From the NCBI GenBank assembly GCA_028873865.1, contig JAPPNI010000027.1, positions 1-64,000 of the forward strand: a stretch of 64,000 nt of DNA, read 5' to 3'. The translations under genes were made by a program, and so were the position numbers. The stretch's first letter is position 1; every line of letters starts with the position of its first letter. Positions 1 through 7,352 of the stretch are shown one piece after another. The notes under the pieces are model-generated. The model was not told where the DNA came from. It saw only the letters and a program-made list of their open reading frames with translations, and did not search any database. Source of the stretch: Chloroflexota bacterium (GTDB lineage Bacteria; Chloroflexota; Dehalococcoidia; Bin125).

Positions 1-547
1 GCATGGCGATGAAGATGCCGATGCCGCTGTAGGCGCCGCCGAAGAGTCCGGCGATAACGAGGATGAGGATGGCTCCGGGGACGCCGGTGGCCATGCCGGA
101 GCCGGCGACGAGGGCGGCGATCAGCATGATCGAGGCGAAGAAGATGGCGCGGACGGCGTCGGCCCAGACGCGGCCGATGATCAGCGACCAGCGCGAGGCG
201 GGTGTGAGCAGGAGCTTGTCGAAGTAGCCGCGCTCCATGTCGAGCACGATGGCGATGCCGGAGGCGGATGATGATCCGGCGACGGCCTGGAGGACGGCGA
301 CCGGGAGCTGGAAGGCGAGGTAGTTGTTGACGCCGAAGCCGCGCTCGGAGAAGTTGGCGATCGCGCCAGTAGAGACGGCGAGGAAGAAGAGCGGGATGAA
401 GATGTTGGTGATCTCGACGCCGGGCTGCCGGAGGGATTCGCGAATGGCGCGGCCGGCGAGGTAGCGGGCGTCGGTGAGGACGCGGAGCGGACCGGACTGC
501 TGGGAGGCGGAGGTCTGGGGCGCGCCGGGGGCCTCGAGCGTGGTCAT
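1..547 (-). CDS. ABC-2 type transporter permease (partial, cut by left edge)
   Basis: Membrane subunit of an ABC-2 exporter; 182 residues are visible and the C-terminal part lies outside the window. The ATG at 547 overlaps the stop of the ATPase gene by four bases (ATGA), so the two are translationally coupled. After a polar N-terminus of about 45 residues come hydrophobic segments, a YFDKLLLTPASR motif typical of the cytoplasmic loop of DrrB-like permeases, and two further hydrophobic stretches. By family it would form the pore of an efflux pump for drugs, lipids or polysaccharide. The substrate cannot be told from sequence. Confidence 0.9.
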   Translation of the reverse strand, partial: MTTLEAPGAPQTSASQQSGPLRVLTDARYLAGRAIRESLRQPGVEITNIFIPLFFLAVSTGAIANFSERGFGVNNYLAFQLPVAVLQAVAGSSSASGIAIVLDMERGYFDKLLLTPASRWSLIIGRVWADAVRAIFFASIMLIAALVAGSGMATGVPGAILILVIAGLFGGAYSGIGIFIAM

Positions 548-1611
548 GCGGGACCGCCCTGGGTCGGTTGCGCGGCCTGGTCGGCCGGTTCGATGCGGTG
601 TCCGGTGGCCTTGAAGAAGACGTCGTCGAGGGTGGCTCGGGCGAGTCGGAGGTTGCTGAAGGGCAGGTCTTCGTCGTCGAGGGTGCGGACGACTCGAGGC
701 AGGGTGTCGTGGCCGCTCTTGCTGTAGACGGCGATGCCCTCGTTGAAGTCCCAGTTGGCATCCTCGACGTTGGGCAGCGGCAAGAGGGCGGAGACGGCGC
801 GCTGCTGGGCTCGCTCGTCACCCTCGACCTGGACGTAGATGACGTCGGCAGAGACGGTGGCCTTGAGTCCGTCGGGGGTTCCCTGCTGGACGATTTCGCC
901 GGCGTCGAGGATGGCGATCTCGTCGCAGAGCTGGTCGGCTTCCTCGAGGTACTGAGTGGTGAGGAAGAAGGTGACGCCGTCCTCGCGGTTGAGTCGCTGG
1001 ATGTACTCCCAGAGGTTTTGGCGGGAGACGGGGTCGAGGCCGGTGGTGGGCTCGTCAAGGAAGATGATCGAGGGCGAGTGGACGAGGGCGGAGGCGAGGT
1101 CGAGTCGGCGCTGCATGCCGCCGGAGTAGCCGCCGATGCGTCGGTCGGCGTCTTCGGTCAGGTCGACGACGTCGAGGAGGTGGGCGATGCGGTCTTCGAT
1201 CTCGCCGCGGGGCACGTTGTAGAGCCGAGACTGCAGGCGGAGGAGTTCTCGGCCGGTCTGGAGGATGTCGAGTCCGGCTTCCTGCAGGGCGACGCCGATT
1301 GCGCGGCGGATCTGGCGGTCCTGGACGAGGACGTCGAAGCCGGCGACGCGGGCGTCGCCGGCGGTTGGGCGAAGGAGGGTGGTCAGCATGCGGACGGTGG
1401 TGGTTTTGCCGCTGCCGTTCTGTCCGAGGAAGCCGAAGATCTGTCCCGGCCGCACCCGGAGATCGATGCCGTTGACCGCGTGGATGTCGCCGAAGTGTTT
1501 GACCAGGCCATGGGCCTCGATCGCCAGGTCAGGGTCGCGGTCGTGCTGCGGCGCCGGGGCAGCCATCTGATCGAGCAGACGTTCGGCGACAGTCGGCGAA
1601 CTGGTGGACAT
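544..1611 (-). CDS. ABC transporter ATP-binding protein, DrrA-like
   Basis: ATPase subunit (355 aa) driving the downstream ABC-2 permease. Visible motifs: Walker A GQNGSGKT near residue 62, Q-loop ALQEAG, signature YSGGMQRR, Walker [14 protein letters not shown]. The switch position reads TTQYLEEAD, with Gln where most ABC ATPases have His, as in DrrA-type drug exporters. About 90 residues after the nucleotide-binding core match the usual C-terminal extension (DUF4162-like) of this family. The ATG at 1611 lies seven bases after a TACGCT box, consistent with a leaderless mRNA. Confidence 0.95.
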   Translation of the reverse strand: MSTSSPTVAERLLDQMAAPAPQHDRDPDLAIEAHGLVKHFGDIHAVNGIDLRVRPGQIFGFLGQNGSGKTTTVRMLTTLLRPTAGDARVAGFDVLVQDRQIRRAIGVALQEAGLDILQTGRELLRLQSRLYNVPRGEIEDRIAHLLDVVDLTEDADRRIGGYSGGMQRRLDLASALVHSPSIIFLDEPTTGLDPVSRQNLWEYIQRLNREDGVTFFLTTQYLEEADQLCDEIAILDAGEIVQQGTPDGLKATVSADVIYVQVEGDERAQQRAVSALLPLPNVEDANWDFNEGIAVYSKSGHDTLPRVVRTLDDEDLPFSNLRLARATLDDVFFKATGHRIEPADQAAQPTQGGPA

Positions 1612-1618
1612 GACCGTG

Positions 1619-1624
1619 AGCGTA
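1619..1624 (-). promoter_or_regulatory. -10 box TACGCT for leaderless start of the ABC ATPase
   Basis: TACGCT on the minus strand, seven bases before the ATG at 1611, so transcription should begin at or next to the start codon. No Shine-Dalgarno sequence fits between. No clear -35 was found. Confidence 0.5.
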
Positions 1625-1701
1625 CCGGGTCAATAGCGCTGGTCGGGAGACGGTGGTCGTTCTCGATAACGAACGTGTGTCCTAGAACACACAGTCGTCG
1701 G

Positions 1702-2115
1702 TCAGACCGGTCGGAAGACGGGGATCGGGTAGGAGTCCTCGCCAGCCTGCTCCTCGAACTCGACCTTGACTCGCTGGCCGATGCTGATGTCCGTGGTGGG
1801 ATCGTCGACGCCGACGATGGTGCTCATCATGCGGAAGCCCTCATCGAGGTCGATGTAGGCGACGGCGTATGCGCCGAGTTCCTGGAAACCGGGCATGCGG
1901 TTCTGGCGGACGACGGAGTAGGTGTAGACGGTGCCGAGGCCGGAGGAGACGTTCCAGCTGAGCTCGCGGTCGCCGGTGACGGTGGAGTGTCCGCGGGGGT
2001 AGAAGACGACGTTGCCGTCGGAGTCGGTCTGGTAGCGCAGCTCACCGGCCTTGCAGCCGTCCCAGAAGTGCTGGGTGTCCGGCTCGGGGAAGCTAGGTTG
2101 TGGTCGGTTGGCCAT
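1702..2115 (-). CDS. DUF35 OB-fold protein lacking its zinc-ribbon cysteines
   Basis: 137 aa protein of the DUF35 family (rubredoxin-like zinc ribbon plus OB fold), partner subunits of thiolase-like enzymes acting on acyl-CoA or steroid-CoA. The FWDGCKAGELRYQ opening and the GTVYTYSVV...YAVAYIDLDEGFRMMSTIVG OB-fold core are recognisable. Where the family normally has two CxxC pairs (residues about 30-50) this protein has TDSDG and HSTVTG instead, so the zinc site is gone. It lies downstream of the thiolase-like gene on the same strand, separated by a palindromic repeat pair. ATG 2115 has AAAGG upstream. Confidence 0.85.
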   Translation of the reverse strand: MANRPQPSFPEPDTQHFWDGCKAGELRYQTDSDGNVVFYPRGHSTVTGDRELSWNVSSGLGTVYTYSVVRQNRMPGFQELGAYAVAYIDLDEGFRMMSTIVGVDDPTTDISIGQRVKVEFEEQAGEDSYPIPVFRPV

Positions 2116-2141
2116 GATGGAGTGCCTTTCTGAGTGATTCC

Positions 2142-2233
2142 CGTCATGCCCGCGCTTGTCACGGGCATCTCGCCGCGTCGGAGACGACGTTGCCGAACGC
2201 AGCGAGATTGCCGAGGCAAGCTCGGCAATGACG
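2142..2233. repeat. Two inverted copies of a GAGAT/ATGAC palindromic repeat
   Basis: Copy A (2142-2172) and copy B (2202-2233) are about 31-bp hairpins. Read in element orientation, each starts GAGAT and ends ATGACG. They are arranged head to head in the spacer between the thiolase-like and DUF35 genes. Stems differ in sequence between copies but keep pairing: GCCCG with CGGGC in A, TGCCGAG with CTCGGCA in B. Two more copies sit at 37768-37798 and 44530-44560. The pair would form a BIME-like structure in the mRNA between the two genes. Confidence 0.75.
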
Positions 2234-2241
2234 ACTTGCGG

Positions 2242-3426
2242 TTAGTCGGCGGCGAGGATGACGGTGCCGCCGGTGTGGGTGCCTCCGAGCAGTCCTCCGT
2301 TGCCGTGGGCGACGGCGAGTTTGGCACCGTCGACCTGGCTGTTGGACTCGCCGCGGAGCTGGCGGACGGATTCGAGCAGGAGGAAGAGTCCGCGCATGCC
2401 GGGGTGGTTGGAGGAGAGTCCGCCGCCGTCGGTGTTGAGCGTGAGGCCGGGCTGGTCGAAGGCGAGATGGCCGTCCTCGATGAACTGGCCGACCTCGCCC
2501 TTGGCGCAGAAGCCGAGGTCTTCGAGCATCACGGCGACGGTGATGCTGAAGGAATCGTAGATCATGGCGATGTCGATCTCGTCGGGAGTGACACCGGCCT
2601 GACCGTAGGCGGCGGGGGCGCTCTGCGCGCCGGCGGAGGTGGTGATGTCGCCGCCGTTCTCGCGGTACTTGGTGGCTTCACCGGCGCCAATGATCCAGAC
2701 GGGCTTCTTCTTGATGTCGCGCGCGATTTCGGGGGAGACGAAGACGGCCGCGCCGCCGCCGTCGGAGATCATGCAGCACTCGAGCAGGTGCAGGGGGTCG
2801 GCGATGATCCGCGACTCGAGTACGTCCTCGACGGTGATCTCGTCGACCTTGACGAACTGGAGGTCGGTCATTGCCTTGACGGCTTCTGGGTTGCGCATGG
2901 CGTGCTTGCGCGTGGCGACGGAGATCTGAGCGAGCTGCTCGGTCGTGGTGCCGTACTCGTGCATGTGGCGGTGGGCGACCATCGCGTAGTTGCTGATCAG
3001 GGTGGAGCCGTAGGGGGCCTCCATGTTCTGCTGCCAGGAGGCTCCGCCGCGGCCCATGCCACCGGTGCCGATCGGCACGCGCATCGAGGCGGCGGTCGAA
3101 CCGTACGTGGTAACGGCGACGTTGCAGCGTCCGGCGGCGATGTCGCGCAGGGCGTGGGAGGCGTGGAACTCGTAGGAGGAGCCACCGACCTGGGTGGTGT
3201 CGAGCAGGCGCGGCTTGATCCCGAGATAGGCCGCGAGACCGAGTCCGCCGCCGCCCTCGCCGTCGAGCGCGTCGTAGAGTCCGTCGACGTCGCCCCAGTC
3301 GAGGCCGGCGTCGTCGAGCGCGCGCTTCATCGACTCGGCCTTGATTTGCATGGACGAGACGCCGGGGGCGACCCGCAAGGGGTATTCGTGGATGCCGGCG
3401 ATCGCGGCCAATCGTTCCTGTGCCAT
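2242..3426 (-). CDS. Thiolase-like (SCP-x/Ltp2-type) protein without the thiolase cysteine
   Basis: 394 aa thiolase-fold protein of the SCP-x/lipid-transfer group. The N-terminal nucleophile region reads QVGGSSYEFHASHAL: the Cys that true thiolases use is absent. The C-terminal CxGG-type motif is replaced by HGNGGLLGG. The region MIYDSFSITV...LEDLGFC resembles thiolase-like aldolases such as mycobacterial Ltp2, which work with a DUF35 partner and catalyse retro-aldol cleavage of acyl-CoA side chains. The DUF35 gene follows directly, so an aldolase or condensing complex is more likely than a thiolase; this is inference. ATG 3426 is preceded by GAGGAAAGG. Confidence 0.85.
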   Translation of the reverse strand: MAQERLAAIAGIHEYPLRVAPGVSSMQIKAESMKRALDDAGLDWGDVDGLYDALDGEGGGGLGLAAYLGIKPRLLDTTQVGGSSYEFHASHALRDIAAGRCNVAVTTYGSTAASMRVPIGTGGMGRGGASWQQNMEAPYGSTLISNYAMVAHRHMHEYGTTTEQLAQISVATRKHAMRNPEAVKAMTDLQFVKVDEITVEDVLESRIIADPLHLLECCMISDGGGAAVFVSPEIARDIKKKPVWIIGAGEATKYRENGGDITTSAGAQSAPAAYGQAGVTPDEIDIAMIYDSFSITVAVMLEDLGFCAKGEVGQFIEDGHLAFDQPGLTLNTDGGGLSSNHPGMRGLFLLLESVRQLRGESNSQVDGAKLAVAHGNGGLLGGTHTGGTVILAAD

Positions 3427-3516
3427 CTGACAACCTTTCCTCGTCGAACAGACGCAAGAGGTTCAGCGTCCTGGCGACGCACGCGGCACAGGCTAGCGCC
3501 GATTCCGGCTCAGGCG

Positions 3517-3522
3517 TAGCCT
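3517..3522 (+). promoter_or_regulatory. -10 box TAGCCT for leaderless phosphoesterase start
   Basis: TAGCCT ends six bases before the ATG at 3529, placing the transcription start at the start codon. No ribosome binding site is present in the six-base spacer. Confidence 0.5.
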
Positions 3523-3528
3523 GCCGTC

Positions 3529-4182
3529 ATGCGCATCGGCCTGATCTCCGACACTCATCTTCCGCAATTGCTGCACTCGATGGACGAACTGGGACCGGAG
3601 ACGGGGGAGGCGCTGGCCGGCGTCGACCTGATCCTGCATGGGGGCGACATCACGGTTCCGGCGGTGCTCGACTGGTGCGAGCAGTTCGCGCCGGTGCTCG
3701 CGGTGCGGGGCAACAACGACATCTTCGATGATCCGCGCCTGGCAGAGCACCAGTTTCTCGATGTGGAAGGCTTCCGGATCGGGCTGGCGCATGAGCTGCG
3801 GCCCGAGTCGCGGCCGATTGGGGAGATCCTGGCGGCGTCGCTCGACGATGAGTGGGTGGACGTGCTGATCGGCGGGGACACGCATGTCGAGCGGCTGGAG
3901 TTCCGGGACGATGTGCTGCTGATCAATCCGGGCAGTCCGTCGTTGCCGCATCACCTGTCGACGCGTCTGGGCGCGGTGGGCATGCTGACGGTCACACCAC
4001 ACCGGTTGGAGGCGGAGATCGTTGCGCTGGGTCCGAGCGAGGGTCATCGCAATCCGTCTCGGCCGCAGCATGTGGTCGTGGAGTACGGGCATGTGGTCGA
4101 GGCGTCGCTCGACGGGCACTCGATCTCGCCGAGTGAATTTCTGAAGGCGCCGCATGAGCGGGTCGTCGCGAACGGAGTCTGA
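3529..4182 (+). CDS. Metallophosphoesterase, YfcE/MJ0936-like
   Basis: 217 aa calcineurin-like phosphoesterase. The dimetal-site motifs are in order: SDTH near residue 7, HGGDIT near 39, RGNND near 60, GLAHE near 82, GGDTH near 114, followed by NPGS. This is the compact YfcE-type fold, which hydrolyses phosphodiesters; the substrate is unknown. The core is about 165 residues, leaving a tail of about 45 residues with no recognised domain. The next gene, an SDR, starts one base after its stop codon, so the two are co-transcribed. Confidence 0.9.
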   Translation: MRIGLISDTHLPQLLHSMDELGPETGEALAGVDLILHGGDITVPAVLDWCEQFAPVLAVRGNNDIFDDPRLAEHQFLDVEGFRIGLAHELRPESRPIGEILAASLDDEWVDVLIGGDTHVERLEFRDDVLLINPGSPSLPHHLSTRLGAVGMLTVTPHRLEAEIVALGPSEGHRNPSRPQHVVVEYGHVVEASLDGHSISPSEFLKAPHERVVANGV

Positions 4183-4183
4183 G

Positions 4184-4969
4184 ATGGATCTGCAACTGCA
4201 GGGCAAGCGAGCGCTGGTGACGGGCGGCAGCCGTGGGATCGGCAAGGCGATTGCGCGGGTGCTGGTCGAGGAGGGCTGTGAGGTGGTGATCTCGGCTCGG
4301 GATCCAGAACGTCTGGCTTCGGCGGCCGAGGAGGTCGGCGCGACGGCATGGTTTGCCTATGATGCGGCGGACGATGGGTCGGTGGAGTCGATGGTCGCGG
4401 GCGCGGCTGAGTCGCTGGGCGGGTTGGACATCCTGGTCAACAATGCGGCCTCGCCGGGCAGCGTGCACGGTCCGATGAAGCTGGCCGATCTGACCGCCGA
4501 CCATGCGCTGGCCGATCTGCAGGTCAAGGTGCTGGGCTACCTGCGCTGCTCGCGGGCGGCTGCGCCGTACATGCAGGCTCAGGGCTGGGGGCGGATCGTC
4601 AACGTCTCCGGGCTGGCGGCGCGGGGGAGCGGGAACACGGTGGGATCGATTCGCAATGTGTCGGTGGCAGCGATGACGAAGAACCTGGCGGACGAGCTGG
4701 GGCCGGACGGAATCAACGTGACCGTGGTGCATCCCGGTCTGACGCGGACCGAAGCGACGCCGGACCGGATTGCTCAAATTGCGGAGTCGGACGGGATCTC
4801 GCTGGAGGAGGCCGAAGCGCGGATGGCGTCGGGGAACTCGGTGCGGACGCTCATCGATTCGGACGATATCGCCAACATCGTGGCGTTCCTGGCGTCGCCG
4901 AAGTCGATTGCGATAACCGGGGATACGATCGCGGCGGGCGGCGGGGTTGGCCGGGGGATTTACTACTAG
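4184..4969 (+). CDS. SDR-family protein lacking the YxxxK catalytic pair
   Basis: 261 aa Rossmann-fold short-chain dehydrogenase homologue. The cofactor motif TGGSRGIG (near residue 12) and NNAA (near 90) are intact. At the catalytic site the sequence is GSIRNVSVAAMTKNLADEL: aligning the AMTKNLA helix puts Gly where the Tyr belongs and Asn where the Lys belongs. It may bind NAD(P) without classical SDR chemistry, or use other residues. Start chosen at ATG 4184, with GGAG upstream and a one-base gap to the preceding gene. Its TAG stop interlocks with the HigA stop on the other strand (CTAG). Confidence 0.9.
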   Translation: MDLQLQGKRALVTGGSRGIGKAIARVLVEEGCEVVISARDPERLASAAEEVGATAWFAYDAADDGSVESMVAGAAESLGGLDILVNNAASPGSVHGPMKLADLTADHALADLQVKVLGYLRCSRAAAPYMQAQGWGRIVNVSGLAARGSGNTVGSIRNVSVAAMTKNLADELGPDGINVTVVHPGLTRTEATPDRIAQIAESDGISLEEAEARMASGNSVRTLIDSDDIANIVAFLASPKSIAITGDTIAAGGGVGRGIYY

Positions 4970-5262
4970 TCGGCGGCGGCAATCCTGGACGCCTGACGCT
5001 GTTTGTCCACGGACAGGCGGTACAGGACCGTCAGGTTCGCCCAGAATCCGGATGAAGAGCCAAGCACGCGCTCCAGGTCTGCCGCCATTGCATCGGGCAT
5101 CTCACGCTGCCCAGCCAGGACGGCTTCCACCTGGGTTGTCGGCAAACCCAGCGTCTGCGCAAGCTCGGCGGCCGACATTCGGCGAGCCTCAAGTTCCTCA
5201 AGCAGAACATCGCCAGGGTGAATGGGGAGGTCGGAGACGATCAGGGAAGCAGTGTCATCCAT
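4966..5262 (-). CDS. higA: HigA-type antitoxin (XRE family)
   Basis: 98 aa helix-turn-helix antitoxin. IHPGDVLLEELEARRMSAAELAQTLG is the usual HigA opening, followed by VLAGQREMPDAMAADLERVLGSS and a tail. It would neutralise the upstream HigB toxin and repress the operon. ATG 5262 overlaps the HigB stop by eight bases, the toxin-first order typical of higBA. Its TAG stop (4968-4966) shares bases with the SDR stop on the opposite strand, so the convergent genes have no spacer. Confidence 0.85.
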   Translation of the reverse strand: MDDTASLIVSDLPIHPGDVLLEELEARRMSAAELAQTLGLPTTQVEAVLAGQREMPDAMAADLERVLGSSSGFWANLTVLYRLSVDKQRQASRIAAAD

Positions 5263-5551
5263 GGTAGTCCTCAACGTTGATGATAGTGATTTCATCGCCA
5301 TCCTCTGAGGGAACAACGATGAGCCGCCATCTCCCGGTGAGGCGAATGGCGAATTCGCCTCGTCGGTCGCCGTGCAACGGGTGCAATCCCAGTTCGGGAC
5401 GATTGAACAGGTCTTCCCAGCGTTGGACTGCCTGAATCGTGTTCAGCCGCGTAACGTAGCGACGCGCAACGTCCGGTCCCCATCGGCGAGTCGCATGGTC
5501 TGAGCGCTCGTAGGCACGTCGCAGGCGGGTTGAGCGAAACCGCAGCCTCAT
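5255..5551 (-). CDS. higB: HigB-type toxin (RelE superfamily)
   Basis: 98 aa basic protein with the RelE/HigB fold pattern: FRSTRLRRAYERS at the start, LNTIQAVQRWEDL in the middle, then LGLHPLHGDRRGEFAIRLTGRWRLIV and an acidic end, DEITIINVEDYHG. These toxins cleave mRNA on the ribosome. The pair is complete and looks intact. Slightly lower GC than flanking genes fits an acquired module. ATG 5549-5551 has no strong ribosome binding site. Confidence 0.85.
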   Translation of the reverse strand: MRLRFRSTRLRRAYERSDHATRRWGPDVARRYVTRLNTIQAVQRWEDLFNRPELGLHPLHGDRRGEFAIRLTGRWRLIVVPSEDGDEITIINVEDYHG

Positions 5552-5580
5552 GAACTCGTCGACCCGTCGCCTGAATCGCG

Positions 5581-6588
5581 CTACACCAGCGCCGCCGCCT
5601 TGACCAGGTTGCGCATGAGGCGGATGGCTTCGTCGTGGGGGACGCGTCCCACGCCGCAGCTGGTGGAGACGAGCAGGCGCTCGGGCGGAATGACTTCTGT
5701 CAGCTGTTCAGTCTTCTGGCGCAGTTCCGTGACCGGAGCAGGCTTTGACTTGACGTCGGCGATGCCGGCGATGATCTGCATGGTCTCGGGCAGCTCGGCG
5801 AGCAGGCCGTGTTCTTCCCACTGACCGGAGTATGAGCATTCGACGTGAACGCGGTCGACGATGCCCTCGAGCTGCTGGATGAAGGGGATCAGCGAGCGCA
5901 GGTTCTGCACCTCGATCGAGGGCTTGCGGGCGATGTCGCCGAGGCAGAAGTGAATCGTCCTCGTGATTCCGGAGGCAGGCTGCAGCGGCTCTTTGACCAG
6001 CGGCAGCAGTGATTCGGTAGTGCGGTTGGCGGAGACCAGGCCGATTGCCTCGCCCGGTGCATCGAGCTGGATTTCGCGGAGACCGTTGTCGACCATGTCG
6101 GCGATTTCGTCCTGGACGACTTCGATGAGGTTGTTCAGGTGGCGAGATTGATCGACGCCCTCGTCGGTGACGAATCCGCCGCCGATGGTCAGCGGGGAGG
6201 GGACGGAGGCTTTGTCCAGGCGCGGTTCGATCTCCCGCTCCCGGCGCCAGGCCCTGGCGTGGCCGGTGCCTCGGGGCGCGGTGACCTTGCCGATCACCCG
6301 GTAGCGTCCGACGCCCTGCTGTCCCCTGGCGGTGATTCGAGGAGCGAGCGTCTCGAGGCCGTCGAGACGCGGCGGGATGTGGTGGAGGAAGTCGGGGGCG
6401 AAGACCTCGCCGCCCATGATCTGGTCGAGGCCGCAGGCGAGCTGCTCGTCCATGGCGATTCGCGCGGCGGTCTGGAGGAGGCCGTTGGCCTGCTCATCGG
6501 AGAGTTCGCCGGCGTAGTAACGCTTGAGTTCCAGACGCTGTCCGAAGGGGATCGGCCAGGAGCCGACGACGGTCGTGCGGATGGCCAT
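5581..6588 (-). CDS. Cobalamin-independent methionine synthase family, catalytic-core only
   Basis: 335 aa protein matching only the C-terminal catalytic barrel of MetE, without the N-terminal domain of full-length MetE (about 750 aa). Zinc ligands are visible in order: HFC (in TIHFCLGD), E in HVECSYSG and C in STSCGVGR. Core-only proteins include archaeal methionine synthases using methylcobalamin or protein-bound methyl donors, and other Zn-thiol methyl or alkyl transferases, so the substrate is open. ATG 6588 follows GAGGAG. It starts ten bases after the SUMF1-domain gene, forming a two-gene operon. Confidence 0.88.
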   Translation of the reverse strand: MAIRTTVVGSWPIPFGQRLELKRYYAGELSDEQANGLLQTAARIAMDEQLACGLDQIMGGEVFAPDFLHHIPPRLDGLETLAPRITARGQQGVGRYRVIGKVTAPRGTGHARAWRREREIEPRLDKASVPSPLTIGGGFVTDEGVDQSRHLNNLIEVVQDEIADMVDNGLREIQLDAPGEAIGLVSANRTTESLLPLVKEPLQPASGITRTIHFCLGDIARKPSIEVQNLRSLIPFIQQLEGIVDRVHVECSYSGQWEEHGLLAELPETMQIIAGIADVKSKPAPVTELRQKTEQLTEVIPPERLLVSTSCGVGRVPHDEAIRLMRNLVKAAALV

Positions 6589-6598
6589 GGTGGGCTCC

Positions 6599-7339
6599 TC
6601 AGTTGCTCGCTCGAACTTCCCAGTGGTCGTGGGCGTCGGCGTAGACGCGGAAACCGTAGTCGTTGTAGCGGTAGCTGGGCGAGAGGCTGGAGCGGGCGCT
6701 GACGCGAGTGAACTTGATCCGATGGCGCCAGGAGCCGCCGCGGCTGGCGCGGCGTGTGCCGGTCGCGGGGCCGGTCGGCGCATTCTCCGGAGAGATGGAG
6801 TAGTAGTTGCGGTCGTACCAGTCGGAACACCACTCGTGCACGTTGTCGGCCATGCAGTAGAGACCGAAGCGGTTGCGGCAGGCGTCCAGCGGCACGTGCG
6901 GATGCTCCGCTGCCGCGATGGACGCCCGAGCCGTTGCCTCTGGCCAACACACGTCGGGCTCGGGCCAGTCGGCCTCCGCCAGCCCGCCCCGAGCCGCGTA
7001 CTCGCGTTCCGCCTCGGTTGGCAGTCGAACGCGTGTGTCGGTCTGTGTTGAGAGCCACTCGCAGTAGGCGACCGCATCGTGCCAGGAGATGCCCACGACG
7101 GGCGCATCAGGGATCCGGAAACCGTTCTGCGTCCAGAACGGCGGCGGCGGAGCACTGGTTTGCTCGACAAACACCGCGTACTCGTCGTTGCTGACCGGTC
7201 GTTCGGCGGCGAAGAACGGTCCGACATTGACCGAATGGGCCGGACGCTCGTCGCGGCGCCGGTCATCGGAACCCATGACGAATGCGCCGCCGGAGAGTTC
7301 GATCAGGCCGCTGATTGACGTGTGCCGGGCGCTGATCAT
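6599..7339 (-). CDS. SUMF1/FGE-sulfatase-domain protein without FGE active-site cysteines
   Basis: 246 aa protein with the formylglycine-generating-enzyme fold: GGAFVMGSDD near residue 17, VSNDEYAVFVEQT, PVVGISWHDAVAYCEWLS, RLPTEAEREYAARGG, GLYCMADNVHEWCSDWYD, RGGSWRH and YGFRVYA. In true FGE the stretch after RGGS carries the catalytic Cys pair; here RGGSWRHRIKFTRVSARSS has none, so it is not expected to make formylglycine. The domain also occurs in EgtB/OvoA-like and in ligand-binding proteins. Expressed from its own leaderless promoter and followed by the MetE-core gene. Confidence 0.88.
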   Translation of the reverse strand: MISARHTSISGLIELSGGAFVMGSDDRRRDERPAHSVNVGPFFAAERPVSNDEYAVFVEQTSAPPPPFWTQNGFRIPDAPVVGISWHDAVAYCEWLSTQTDTRVRLPTEAEREYAARGGLAEADWPEPDVCWPEATARASIAAAEHPHVPLDACRNRFGLYCMADNVHEWCSDWYDRNYYSISPENAPTGPATGTRRASRGGSWRHRIKFTRVSARSSLSPSYRYNDYGFRVYADAHDHWEVRASN

Positions 7340-7345
7340 GGGGGC

Positions 7346-7351
7346 AGTCTA
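7346..7351 (-). promoter_or_regulatory. -10 box TAGACT for leaderless SUMF1-domain gene
   Basis: TAGACT on the minus strand, six bases before the ATG at 7339. The spacer GCCCCC cannot act as a Shine-Dalgarno sequence. Confidence 0.5.
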
Positions 7352-7352
7352 G

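Noticed and set aside
2134..2241. rho-independent terminator between thiolase-like and DUF35 genes
   Set aside because: The hairpins belong to the dispersed GAGAT/ATGAC repeat family and lack U runs.
568..3519. Long plus-strand open frames (521 and 461 codons) across the ABC and thiolase-like genes
   Set aside because: They are antisense shadows of clearly recognisable minus-strand genes; the translations are Val/Asp/Gly-rich with no domain, as expected from GC-rich codon bias.
6599..7339. Sulfatase-activating formylglycine-generating enzyme
   Set aside because: The catalytic cysteine pair after RGGS is absent and no sulfatase gene is nearby.
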